From contig NC_051107.1 of the NCBI RefSeq assembly GCF_901709675.1, positions 3,908,001 through 3,972,000 of the forward strand: 64,000 nucleotides of DNA. The letters run 5' to 3'. Below the pieces are notes generated by a model. The model saw only the letters and a list, made by a program, of their open reading frames with translations. It was not told the DNA's origin and ran no database searches. A program made the translations under genes and the position numbers. This document shows, piece after piece, positions 35,863 through 49,085 of the stretch. Within the stretch, counting starts at the first letter, position 1. Each line of letters begins with the position of its first letter. The DNA is from Syngnathus acus. Lineage: Eukaryota; Chordata; Actinopteri; Syngnathiformes; Syngnathidae.

Positions 35863-37870
35863 GGGGTGCAGACCAAACTGGGAGCAGATGTAACTTTTAC
35901 CCCCCACGCTGACACATCGTGCTCACATGCACCAATCCTAGCGTCTCAACGGCGGCCTCTCTTTCGAAGGAGGGGGTCTTCACGCACCCCTAAATTCCTG
36001 CCATCACCACCAGCGCATTCCCAGGCCCTCTCCTCGCGGCCCCCCCCTCACCGGTTCCTCGGAACAACGGCGTCAGTGTGGCCCACTGGCGTCACCTTGC
36101 TCCTCGGCTGCACACTGGCAACTCTGTTTGTCAAAAGGGGGAACCACCCCGACTTGGAGATGATGGGAAACTAGGAATGATCTTAAAGGCTTGTTTTGAC
36201 CAATTTGTTTTCTAACACGTTTGCGCACACCTGTCCTGAGATGAAACAATGCGTGGGTTGTCATTTTTTTTTTTTTTGTCTCTCCAAAATCCCCCACCTG
36301 GCCACATCACACGGAAATGAACACAATGGCCTTGTTGTGTTGGCGCTATTGCACAGAGGAGGGAAATGAAGGGATTGTGCGGTCACCTCATCTCACCCAT
36401 CCAGGTGTTTAGCGATCAAAAAAAAAAAAAAAAAGGCTCAGATGCAAATGACAATTACAACAAATGCTCTTCTGTATAATTCGCTTCGAGACAGATTGGT
36501 CGATGGAAAAATATCATCCCTTCTTTCCGGATGGTTTAAATTCAAACAAATACAATCTTAACTGGAAGAATGTTATCATTCATATGTGATGAGTCATGGG
36601 GATTTTTTTTTTTTTGCTACCTTGATTTCTTGGTTGATGATGCCGCCACATTTGGGCAAGTGAGAACATGCTCTGGATGCTTTCTGGAGAGCCAGATGTT
36701 TTGTGTCTCTCCAATGCTGGCAGGTGGTCACAGCTTGTGAAACATCTGGATGAGACAAACGACAAAAGATTCATCCTGGAATTTCTCTGGCCCGATTTCA
36801 ACCAGCTTTTCTTAAGTAGTGTTAAACATCAAAAATTAGAATATTGGTTTTAGACGGGTACAAAGGGACGCTTGCGCCGTTGTGGGAGTTCAAAAAAAAT
36901 CTAATCTGTGGAGCGGAAATAATGCATGGTGCTTCTTTTGCGCGAGATTACAGCATGGCCTAACACCCCACCTGATGAAAGCGACGCAGTATGTTGCTGA
37001 TGCTCATAGGTTCTTTCAGTGGCTCGAGGAGGCCCCGCCTCCAGCCTGGCCAATAACAATGGACGCCGGCGTGATTAACCAAACAAATGCCACCGGCGGC
37101 ACAAAACCTCTTCTGTCAATGCACGTGGGCATTCCCGACATGCCTCGCTGTTTACGTGCACCCGCGGTTGGGGGGGTCAGAGGGGTTCATGCATTTGGGC
37201 CGGCGTGTGACTGGGGGCAAACTGCTTCCATGGACGCTGCCAAAAAGTGACCTGAATGAACTCGCCCGACTGAATGCATGCGGGCACGTTGCTGTACCGA
37301 CCGTAAATAAGCCCATCTACATGGAGGGGCCCCCTTTCCCAAGATTGTCTTTTGTTTTACAGCGACGCTAGTTAACAGGAAGTCACCATTAAGTGTCCGA
37401 ATACATTCATCTTACCAGAATGCTGGACTGAGGACAAAAATCCACAGTAGGGCATCCTCCAAAACAGTAGGGGGCAGTGCACTTGTGATGTAGCCTATAT
37501 TTTTATATACCTTACAATTGTATATAATATAGTCCAAACTTATTTTCCTATTTTTAGAATGCTTTGTTGTCAACGATGACCTACATTCATATTTTAATTC
37601 ATAAAGCCTGCAGATGTTCTTTCCTCTTCTGGAGGCCTTTTTGTACTCGTAAATAGGAAAAGCTCACATATTTTGATGATGTATTTATTATTTTTTACAG
37701 AATGTCATGTTCCCAAATACGATGAGGCACAGCATTGAGTGTGCGGACAGCATCGTAAACTGGAGCCAATAAATGCTTTGTCACAGCGGGGGCAAGTTAA
37801 GGAGGTAAATATGGAAAGAACGTGACGTCGCTTACTCCGGTGACGTGAGATGTTTTTGATTGGAGGTGTT

Positions 37871-37887
37871 GGGGGGGGGGGGGGGGG
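37871..37887. repeat. G17 homopolymer
   Basis: Uninterrupted run of 17 guanines in intergenic DNA. Confidence 0.9.
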
Positions 37888-38750
37888 TATCTAGGAGACA
37901 TTGTTATCGCACAGCAGCAAGTGACACGCAGTGGAGCCTTTTCCAGCTCTTGAATAATTAAACTGAACGGCTCACTACAAATCTATTTTTAGCAACAAGA
38001 GCCGGACAGACGCGTGTCAAATATACACGGGAGCGAGGCGCTGGTGTTTATCACGCGACATAAAACGTCACGTCACATGACGCCGGCGGCCACATCAATG
38101 GAGGATGACTTGGCCCCCCTCCCCCGAGGCGTTCGAATGACACTTTGTTTGCTCTTAAAATGGACCGGCTTTGTTCTAAAAATAAGATTATCAGCACAGC
38201 AATAAATGTCACTTGAGTGACCGACACACCACTCGCTTTATTTTCCATGGAACGTTTTCATTTTTACTAGAACCCAAGGACTTGCTAACACACCACAAGA
38301 ACAACCCGTAAAAAGTCAGTCCGCCCTTTTTCAGCTTCACAAAAACAGACTGAAGAAGCTTTTTCGTCGCCATGGTGACCTGGGATCATCTCGCATATTG
38401 GAATTTAAAACACAGTCAGCACATGCCTTTTTTTTTTTTTATGATTTCACTCAGAATATTTCACGCTTGACTGCGTTCAAAGAGATACTGTACGTTCAAG
38501 CGTGACCGCATCAAATCAGATTTATGAGTGACCTATACGCTTCAAGATGGTATCTTTTTAGCCTCGAGCTTAAAGTGACCGGTGCTTGTGCTCTGGCCCA
38601 CCACTGAACTCCATCCTTGCCCCTCCTCCCAAAAGCCTGCCGGCTACAAATCCTTCACATCATCTCGGCATTTTCGTATACCTTCGAGTTCAATGTAAAG
38701 AGGACGTTTGCCGACACGGCTCGTACGTTGCATGAACCGGAAAAAGATGG

Positions 38751-38782
38751 CCAGGTGTCCAAATACTTTTGTCCACATAGTG
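38751..38782. mobile_element. Solo transposon-end relic (AAATACTTTTGTCCA type)
   Basis: Read on the minus strand it begins CACTATGTGGACAAAAGTAT, which matches the very common fish terminal sequence CACTATATGGACAAAAGTAT of Tc1/mariner-like elements. A related fragment lies at 1157-1180. No opposite end was found, so this is a decayed copy. Confidence 0.5.
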
Positions 38783-39306
38783 CGTTCGCAAGAAATGTTG
38801 CTTCTCCGTGATGTCATCGGTATGTTCGGTGACAGCTGGCTTTCACTTCCGGAAGATGATGTCACTCGTTCGTACTAACTTAGCTTCCCTACGAATTTAT
38901 CAACGGCGGGAAGGCAAGCTAATACGCAACAGCGTGACCTCACCGAGACGGGCGTATTGTTTTAAAGGTCGCCATAACGCCCGGGCCGCGGCCGCCTTAT
39001 CGCATATCTGCCAACACAAATTGACAAGATTAAAGCACATTGTTTACACACAATGGAAAAGTCCCGACGCGGATGTGACGTACGACAACAGTTATTTGAT
39101 AGTCGTAACCTTCGGCGGCGACGTCAGCGCGGATAATCCGGCGAGACGCAAACATGAATAAACGCACCGAGCGCAATAATGGGCTTGATGCACTTATGCG
39201 TGAGGCAATCACATCCATATGCGCCACACGGAGCCTCCGTGGCGGCTCCGTGACGGCAGATAGCCGCGCTTGAAAACAGGAAGCCGAGCGTGCTCTGCTA
39301 ATCGGA

Positions 39307-39325
39307 GGGGGGGGGGGGGGGGGGG
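39307..39325. repeat. G19 homopolymer
   Basis: Uninterrupted run of 19 guanines in intergenic DNA next to a (GGC)n-like stretch near 39460. Confidence 0.9.
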
Positions 39326-41322
39326 TTGCTGCCTGCGTTGCCGTGCTTGCTCAACTCAAAGTTGCTGGAGCGGAAGTAATCTCGGCTGTTCACTGAGTGC
39401 ATTCTTTTAAGCTACTGAGCTAATGGCTTCCTCCTCCTTGCTTCTAAAACAAAACAAACTGGGCGGCGGCGGCGGCAACGGCAGCAGCATCGCGACTCGT
39501 TGAGTAACAAAGTCCTTTTTCGGGACCTTTGCCATCCACCTGAGCGCCTCGCCACCCACGTTTGGACGGCTGCCATTTGCTCGGGCTTTGCCAGGGAGAA
39601 GAATTACAACCGGAAGGAAGCCTTCGAGCACATTCGATTGATCGGCTGACCTCCGGGCAGGCTCGGTTTTAACGCCTAAGCGGAAATGCAAAAAGAAAGA
39701 AAGGCTTGTGAATTAAACACTCCGCGTGATGTCACTGGCTCCTTTGATTTTGACTAACCAGGCACCACGAGAACTTAAAAACTGCAGCGCTGCCTTAATT
39801 AGCCGACTGTTTTGACTCCATCTTGGTGACGTGTGGGGCAAAGTAGGCCGAGAGCGCCGACCTCGTCGCACACGACCGACCGTGTTTGCACTTGAGTGTG
39901 TGCGTGTTATGATGCCGCCTGTGACCTAGTTACGTTGGGCCCGCGTCGGAGTTTCTGCGCTGCAGGTTACATCGATGCACTTTACTCGCTCGCTTTTGCG
40001 GTGGGAATTCTTGCTGGGTCAGCACTTGCGCTCGAACAGAATTTTATCCAGCATGTCGTGGAGGTTCTGTACGTTCTCGCTTTATGATTGCGCCGGCGAG
40101 CCTTTGTGGTGTCACATTATTATTGTTATTATCGAGACTAGCACGTTTTCCGCCGCGTCTGGGAACTGAATGTCCTGGTTGTAACATAATCGCCGTGATG
40201 ACTTTGGTCATCGCCGTGGCAACAGACTCACAGGTAAACAAGAGAGGGGAGGGGGTGAAGATACAATGACTGTAAGTGATTTCAAAACATAAATGAAAGG
40301 CTGTTTAAATCACGTTTGTCCCACTTTGGACCGGAGTGTCCGAGTGAAACCGGTGCTGAGGAGCCGACACAATTGATGCATTGATACACCTCAGGGTGCG
40401 AAACATTCTCACATTTCTTCCAATTCAAAGACTTTGAGGTCGGCGAAACTGTGATCACATGCCTCGCTCGCAATGTGACTGGATCGCAATGTTCCGGTTT
40501 CTTTTATTGTTTGGTCAGGAAGTCAGGAAAAATGAAACAAAACACATGAATTTTTAATCTACAGGTGAGTCGTGGCTTCAGGGATCCTCCAAACAAAACG
40601 TGACTGACAAGAAGTCCATCTGCACTCTCAACCGTGACCGCAATCTTCCTTTACACTATTTAGTTAGGAGGTCACGGTCGGCTGGGCTCAATCCCGACAT
40701 GCATTGTGAACCGACCAGATCGTCATTCATCATCGGACCTCGTTTGTTGGAATGAAACACGAGCCCAGAAAGCTTGAAGAATTTCTAATCGATAAACTCT
40801 TATTGACTAGTGGTAGAATTAATGAAAGGGATAGACTACATTGGAACGATTGGAATGATCTCAAATTTGTCAATCTGTTTTTTAGTGTGCGGTTCATAAC
40901 TTTGCTGCAAGATATTTTGTTCTAATAATAATTTCCATAAAATTGAGGTGCACTCTGGCAGCACACAAACCCTTCTGTCACTTTGCTGGAAGCCCGAGGG
41001 CCGAAATTATTGCTTTGATACAGATTTTAACGATTCATATTTTATTCAGCCTATTCATTACATTACACATAGTACTGATCAAGCTTTTTGAGTTTCTGTT
41101 GTTATGCCAAGCTTCAGAACTTTTTTTTTTAATTTTTTTATCATGGGCAGAGAACGTCCTCAACTAATCTCTAGTAATAGTAATTGTTTACACACAGCAA
41201 AGATAATGGCTGCTTGTGAGAACTGTTGTAAGCTCTTTGTGTGTTTGTTAAAATTGCCATTGTTTGAAGGTTTATAAACGCCCTAAATAAAACATTTTAT
41301 CTCTGCGTGTGCCCACACTTAC

Positions 41323-41490
41323 CGCTCATGAATACGTGGTGTTCAACAGAACAAAGGGTTCCTTCAGGGTGAGCAGCAGGTTGCCTCCAGCTTCGCAGCC
41401 AGGTAGTCCTCTGCTGGCAGTGGCGCAACTTTTAATGAACACCAGGACCAGACCATGAGGCGGCAAGCCCCGAGCAGGAGGCCTCCACAT
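41323..41490 (-). other. Unassigned exon-like segment
   Basis: On the minus strand the segment is bounded by TTGTGTAG (acceptor-like) and GTAAGTGTGG (strong donor). From ATG 41490 it encodes 54 residues, including CEAGGNLLLTLKEPFVLLNT, and stops at 41326, just before the donor. All three frames stop, so it cannot be an internal coding exon; a spliced non-coding exon or chance are both possible. I do not recognise the peptide. Confidence 0.2.
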
Positions 41491-43456
41491 CTACACAACA
41501 CATGGGGCAATGTTCAAACTGAAGCTGAAGATAGTTTAAGAGAAATGATCTGAATAAATTACCAAAATAAACTAATAATATGAATAGAAATGAATTAAGA
41601 AATACGACAAGTTAAAAAGTCAAAATGGATTGATTACGAGTGACGTGTTCGCGTTGTTGCTAACAATAGCATTTTGGTTTTAGCAAACGCTACTTCTACT
41701 CGTTATTAAAAAATAAAATACAAACTTCTATTCGTTATGTATTTAAATAATGTGTCTCACTACAGTGTCCAGTAGAGCCGCAATACACACCAAGACAAAA
41801 GTGTATTTTGTTCATTAAAGTTTGGGCCGGGCGAACCGGAAATTGTCGCGCTATCACTTCCTGTTTCATCTCAAAGTGCAGCGCCACCTAAAGGCTTGGC
41901 ATGCATATTACATTATTTTGTAAACATATTTGCGTATTAAACGGCATTTTATCCATTAAGTATGTTTTATCGGCGCTAAAAGTATAAAGTATAGAACGAC
42001 GTAATAAAACAAGTTAGATTGTTTATACTGCCTTTTACCTCAATGTCAATAGATAATAAAATGCAACAATAATTATAGATATTTTCAAAGTATGATGGCT
42101 TGAGGGTCAGTATAGATTTAATTGTGACATCACACAGAAGCAAAATGACGTGCTTAAGCACAACATAGCATGGACCAATACAAACTCGTGCATTCTGATG
42201 GCCGCGTGTCCTCAAAGCGGGGTCAGACGAATGGACACACAACCACTCACAGTTAGATCCACGGAGAAACAAAGAAGCTAGTGTGAAGTGTAGTATCACT
42301 GGCAACGCCGGTGCAATCTCTCGTCTCGTCTTTTCCTGTTCTCGGCGCTGGCGTCGCAGCCTGTGCCGCCTGTGTGGGTTGACACCCACCGGCCCATCTG
42401 CGCCCGCCGAAGGCCTTCGGGGCCCCTGGAGACCATCTGGCATCTCCCTCTTGTGTCTGGCGACTCGTCACCTACGAAAGTCTCTTCGACTTGTCCGAAT
42501 TGCTTTGCATACTCGTGCAAGTCAGGACACATCACATGACATCATTTAGATAGGAAACAGATAATATTAAGCGTTAATATATAAATGGTTGTGTTCCTCT
42601 AGACACTAATGGACGTTGATAAAAGTGTGTGTGTGGGGGTGGAGACCATATGCCCACCCATCTCCACTTAATGAGGATTTCACAGTGAGAGTGGATGAGG
42701 CCTCACTGTCATCTGTGAGGTTTTGATGAAGACAAGATGACGCTCATTTACATGGCATAAAGCTGTTAAGACAATGAATGGGAGGATTAGCAGGGTCGTT
42801 CGAGCAGAGTTAATAAATTAACTTGATGAATGAGACCAGTGCTTTAACAGCACTACTTGGTAACTAGTGGAGGTCAGAAGGGTTAGGAGTCTGTTTTACA
42901 CTCCAGCTGTGACTGTCTCCAGCCTAGCACATGTGCCTCTTATTTGTAGCGTGGTTTTTGAACATTGTCGTGCGGTTAATGACTGCTGTGATGTCTTGGC
43001 GCGGTCATGCTAGTCTTTGTGGTCAAATAAAGTTACATTGCACTCTGAAATAATCACAACACCAGTTATTTCTGTACATAAAAGTGGGATTTTAATTGAA
43101 AATTTGGTATAAAAAAAAAAAAAATGCAATATTAAATCCTTTGGGGCCCCGAGCGGCAACGGTGAGCCCGAAGGTGTTGAATGTGGCGCGGTTGTGTGAA
43201 AAGCGTAATTGTTTTCAACTTCAAAGTACAGATGGAGTCAACCTCCAAAATAGTTAAATAACATTCAAATCCTTTCAAATTTAAGTAAACTTGTTTTATT
43301 CTGCTTTACATCAACAATTGTCAGTGCATCCTCCACATCTACAAAAAGGAAAAAAATTGTCGATATGTAAAAATAAGTTAGGAATGCAAACTAAATGCAA
43401 AGTAGAATATGCAAAAAAAAAAAAAAATTTTTTAAAGGGAAGGGAGTTTAAGCAGA

Positions 43457-43475
43457 CAATAAATAAATAAATAAC
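43457..43475 (-). promoter_or_regulatory. pim3: AU-rich element in pim3 3' UTR
   Basis: In mRNA sense the segment reads TTATTTATTTATTTATTG, overlapping AUUUA pentamers forming a nonamer-type AU-rich element. Such elements shorten mRNA half-life in immediate-early and cytokine-induced genes, and PIM transcripts are known for them. Function here is inferred. Confidence 0.65.
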
Positions 43476-44280
43476 CACAGAATGTGGAATGTCTACATGT
43501 TTTGTTGACAAATAAATTAAATTCAAATGGGGAGGAGGGGGAAAAAATATACACACTAAAAGAGGCGGGAGGAAACACACTGTACAATATTTGCAAAAAA
43601 AAGAAAAAAAACCCCAACAACACAGTCTATGAATATTGCATTGATTGTGCATTTCACCCCCCAAGGAGCCCCGAGAGGGGCCGAGGAGGTGGGGCATAAC
43701 GTGTCAAGCGGTGAGACGGCGGGAGGCAAAAAACGTTCAAGAGGCGACAGAACTCGCAACAGGCATGGCTGAACACAACGGGAGAAAAAGAGAGCGAAAA
43801 AAAGGCCGAGCGGGGTCGAGGTGTATGCGTCTGTTGACATGTTGTAGACATTCAGAAAAGACAGGATCCAGTTTCCAAAACACCTGTTCAGGCTATAGAG
43901 TGAGTGAGCAGCTTCCAAGAGTGATACACAGTCGCGCATGTGTGTTTCAAGTATTCTATTCTCTCCTCTCTGATGCTCTCGCAACCTCTCAACTGGGGGC
44001 TACTTGGCTTGTGGTGATGGAGACGCTCTCCCGTCACTGAGGTTTGAGTCCGAAAAAATGTCGAAAACTGCTGAGATGAAAAGCCCCCAGAACAAGCAGC
44101 GTTCCAAACAAAAAAAGGCACTCCAAAATTAAAACGTTGAATTAAAAAAAAAAAAGTGTTTTCCCCAACGCTCTATGAGAGCAGCCATATCTGAATAGGA
44201 AGGCCTTGCCAGATGCATATACCAGCCTACTGACAAAAACAAGTTCAAACAAGGGGAAATAAATAGTGCTGGTAAGACCA

Positions 44281-44405
44281 ACCAAACAGCCAACATGTTC
44301 CCCTTTAGGAAACAACTGAATGGAAACAAGGGAATTTGGGGGGTAAGAGAAGCAACAACAAACAGTTGCAACCAAACAGCAACATGTTCCCCTTCAGGAA
44401 ACAAC
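44281..44405 (-). repeat. Direct duplication of about 35 bp in the pim3 3' UTR
   Basis: ACCAAACAGC(C)AACATGTTCC followed by CCTTTAGGAAACAACT at 44281-44317 recurs at 44371-44405 with one base deleted and one T/C change, at a spacing of 90 bp. The segment between is A-rich and CAA-rich. Confidence 0.85.
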
Positions 44406-44483
44406 TTTTTAAGAGAAACAACAACAACGAGTTGCTGAAACCCCCCCCCCACAGCAAGTCTTTAGAGTCCTTCAGACTGCTCC

Positions 44484-46551
<2,068 letters not shown>

Positions 46552-47320
46552 ATTAGAAAAAGGAGGTAAAAATGAAAAGCCGGTGGTGGTGATCCAAGGC
46601 AACCAGAGAGAGGGATTCGACTACTTCTAGAAAGACTTTAAGGGGTTCGGGCGCCGTCTAAATAGTAGTATGGATCGTCTTGGAGTATATCCAAGCCAGC
46701 CGTGCGCCAACTCGGCCGCACCGCGCCCGTTCAAATCGTGTCACGACCGTAAAGTCGCACACCGGTGCCTGAAAGCCGACATGAAAGCGGGTCGGAAGGG
46801 GTCGAGGTACCACCAAAAAAAACCAACCAAATAGTAGATTCCGAGGAAACAACAACAACAAAAAAGTAAAGTCCCGAATTTCTGGAAACGCACACGCGTG
46901 CAGTAGGTCAAAATGTCCTCCGCGATGTGTTGATATCCTGAAGTGTTGCCGCTGTCTGAGCTTTGACGCGCTCTCCCAGAGCCAATATTTTGACGCGCAG
47001 TGGGACGTTAAGTATCCCTCCGCCGCAATACCGGGCGATCCTTTCGTTCAAATCTCGCTGATAAAACCACCACGTTTCCCAAAATACATATCCGAACACG
47101 TATGAAAAACAGAACATGTCATAAAACACACTTTTGCTCCAAAATAGGGTTTGAAACTCCATTTGTATCACGGGACTATTTCTTCATAGTAGGAGACGCG
47201 CAAGAATCCCTGTCTGGTAGATTTGCACTACGTTCACTATAGACTCGGAGGCGGCAACCAATCAGATGTGGTATAAAAATACTTTCTTTTGGGCATTGGC
47301 CAATCAGGTAAAAGTTGTTG
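46552..47320. promoter_or_regulatory. pim3: pim3 5' flank with upstream CCAAT/TATA-like motifs
   Basis: Sequence upstream of the pim3 start is moderately CpG-rich up to about 47050. Further out, CCAATCAG occurs at about 47258 and 47310, with GGTATAAAAATAC at about 47271-47283 on the plus strand. These could serve a plus-strand or divergent transcript; in the pim3 direction the CCAAT boxes are inverted. No TSS is defined. The 87-codon minus frame at 46908-47171 is not recognised as a protein. Confidence 0.35.
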
Positions 47321-49054
47321 TAATAAAGCGGACATTTGAGTGCACGTGGCGGCAATTTTCGACCCCCCCCCCCCCTTTTTTTTTATTTACTTGTACCCCC
47401 CCCACATGCAGCAAGAGACAGACAGTCTGGTTGGAAAAGAAAAGGTCATTTTGTAGACAAATTAGTCATGAACATATCACCACTGTTCTTTGTTCAGGAG
47501 GGCGTGGAACCCAAATAAATAGTCTAGTCTACTTAGCAACCCAAACTAATCCATAAACGTCAGTTACTAGAGTTAGCACCATTAAGGTGTGCAAATCAGT
47601 TTCTTATGTCTTTTGAATATTCAAATCCAAACCACAAATCAGCCTTTGCAACATTTAGACTCGGTACGATTTGCACTTGCATGAATCCCACTTGACATTG
47701 TTGACAGTTTTGGGAGCAAACTAGGTTAGCGAGTTGAAAACACGCACCGATCGAAGTTTTGCAAAGTTAGCTGTGCAATTGTGGAGTTCAGACGTTCCAC
47801 GTTTACTGTCACACATGGCAACATGACCTTGGCTCACTGTGAACTTTCCACTGTTTATCTCCTCTATCCGCTGATAACCTGTGCCTGTGTGTGTGTGTAT
47901 TTCTGACCGCTAACCAAACAAAAAGCGTTTGAAAAGTTCCACGGAACGTTATCGGGGCACAGACCAAGCCAGCGCAAAGTTATGTAAATGCAAATATGAA
48001 AACAGCGTCCAGGCTGTAAATTGCTTTGATGCTCTATATTTTGTTTCATATATTAATCGGCGAAATTCATACAAGTTATGCATTGCTTAATGTTGTGTAT
48101 AAATAAACCTACCACCAGATTTATGTTGAATAAAATACTTCTATAGTATCCAGTGTTGTCTATTATGTTTTACAGTGTTTTCTATAACGTGTTTATTTGA
48201 AATCCCACTTTGGTCAACATTCTGTAAAAACAACAAGACTGGAGGAGGAGGTCAAAGGTAAACTGCCGCTCTTTTGTACCCTGTTGTGATGACAGCAATT
48301 ATGATTATCTGATTAGGGGAAGCCGTAGTTCTGTGGAAAAGGCAACAGAGTACAAATGTAAATTCTGACCCTGAAGCTCAACACATTTAAAGCACCATTT
48401 CAAATGTATATACGGTTAACCATAAAAGCAAAAAGTGGTCCTGCTTATTTTTGTGCAGGTACTTAAGTGAGTGCATTCTTTCAATGACTCAAACATGCCC
48501 AAAAATGCTTCTTGAGCTAGAATTTGACTTCAAGGTCTGAAACCAAGTATGTTTTCATGACCTTGTGGAGCCCAAGTGGAGTTTCTAGCCAAAATGTCTC
48601 ACTTTTCACCAGATACAAGTCAGTTCAGTTGAGGTTTTTATGTCCCCGTTTCTCATGAGGTCACACTCCGTAACTATTAACAGTCTTGAATGTGCAACAT
48701 AATACTTGGAGAGGAAAGCCCGCAGTGGGCAATGTGCAAATGGGGGTGGACTGAGGTGAAGCTGTAATGAGACCCGCGATAGATGAGATGTCATAAATGT
48801 CACAATTGCTCTTGACTTTTAGTCTACACTGTAAAAAAAAACCATCACTTAAATAGTCATTTAAGTCGGAGCAATTTTAAAATATATTTCCACGTGTTAG
48901 TTAGCATAACAAAGCAATTAGCCGAGCTATTTTTCCGACGGGACGGTGTTTTTATTCTTCAATTTTCAGTCATTTAAATAACCCGCAGTTAATCTCAGTG
49001 AAAATTAGTACAATTACGTTGACGTTCAATTTTAAAAAATATATAAAACCATAC

Positions 49055-49085
49055 CGTCTGGGGTGCTGTCCTGTACGGCTGCCAT
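49055..49085 (-). other. Candidate short first coding exon
   Basis: On the minus strand GAAAATGGCAGCC opens MAAVQDSTPD and reaches CCAGACG|GTATGG, a plausible donor, after 31 bases. The initiation context is good (A at -3, G at +4). No following exon was found before pim3 and the peptide is not recognised, so chance is a serious alternative. Confidence 0.2.

Larger units (their letters stand above)
26850..43270. other. 16 kb region without a recognisable protein gene
   Basis: Between the ptpn12 promoter and the pim3 3' end I could not identify a conserved protein-coding exon. The interval holds a (CA)38 tract, a composite hAT-like element with a telomere-like minisatellite (32480-33778), two short DNA-transposon relics, several poly-G tracts, an orphan CpG-rich island (about 34920-35250) and a few segments that look like candidate conserved non-coding elements. 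Isolated AATAAA motifs on the plus strand (near 37766, 41284, 43026) could end unannotated transcripts, but no splice structure supports them. Confidence 0.5.
43275..44483 (-). other. pim3: pim3 3' UTR
   Basis: Minus-strand sequence after the pim3 stop. An AATAAA in mRNA sense lies near 43293, so the mRNA probably ends near 43275. The UTR contains an AU-rich element (43457-43475) and a duplicated motif of about 35 bp (44281-44317 and 44371-44405). The C10 run near 44440 is close to the stop codon. Confidence 0.65.

Noticed and set aside
35575-36174. 199-codon plus-strand open frame
   Set aside because: Contains a (TGG)n run giving six Trp in a row and Ser/Pro/Arg-rich random sequence; no recognisable domain.
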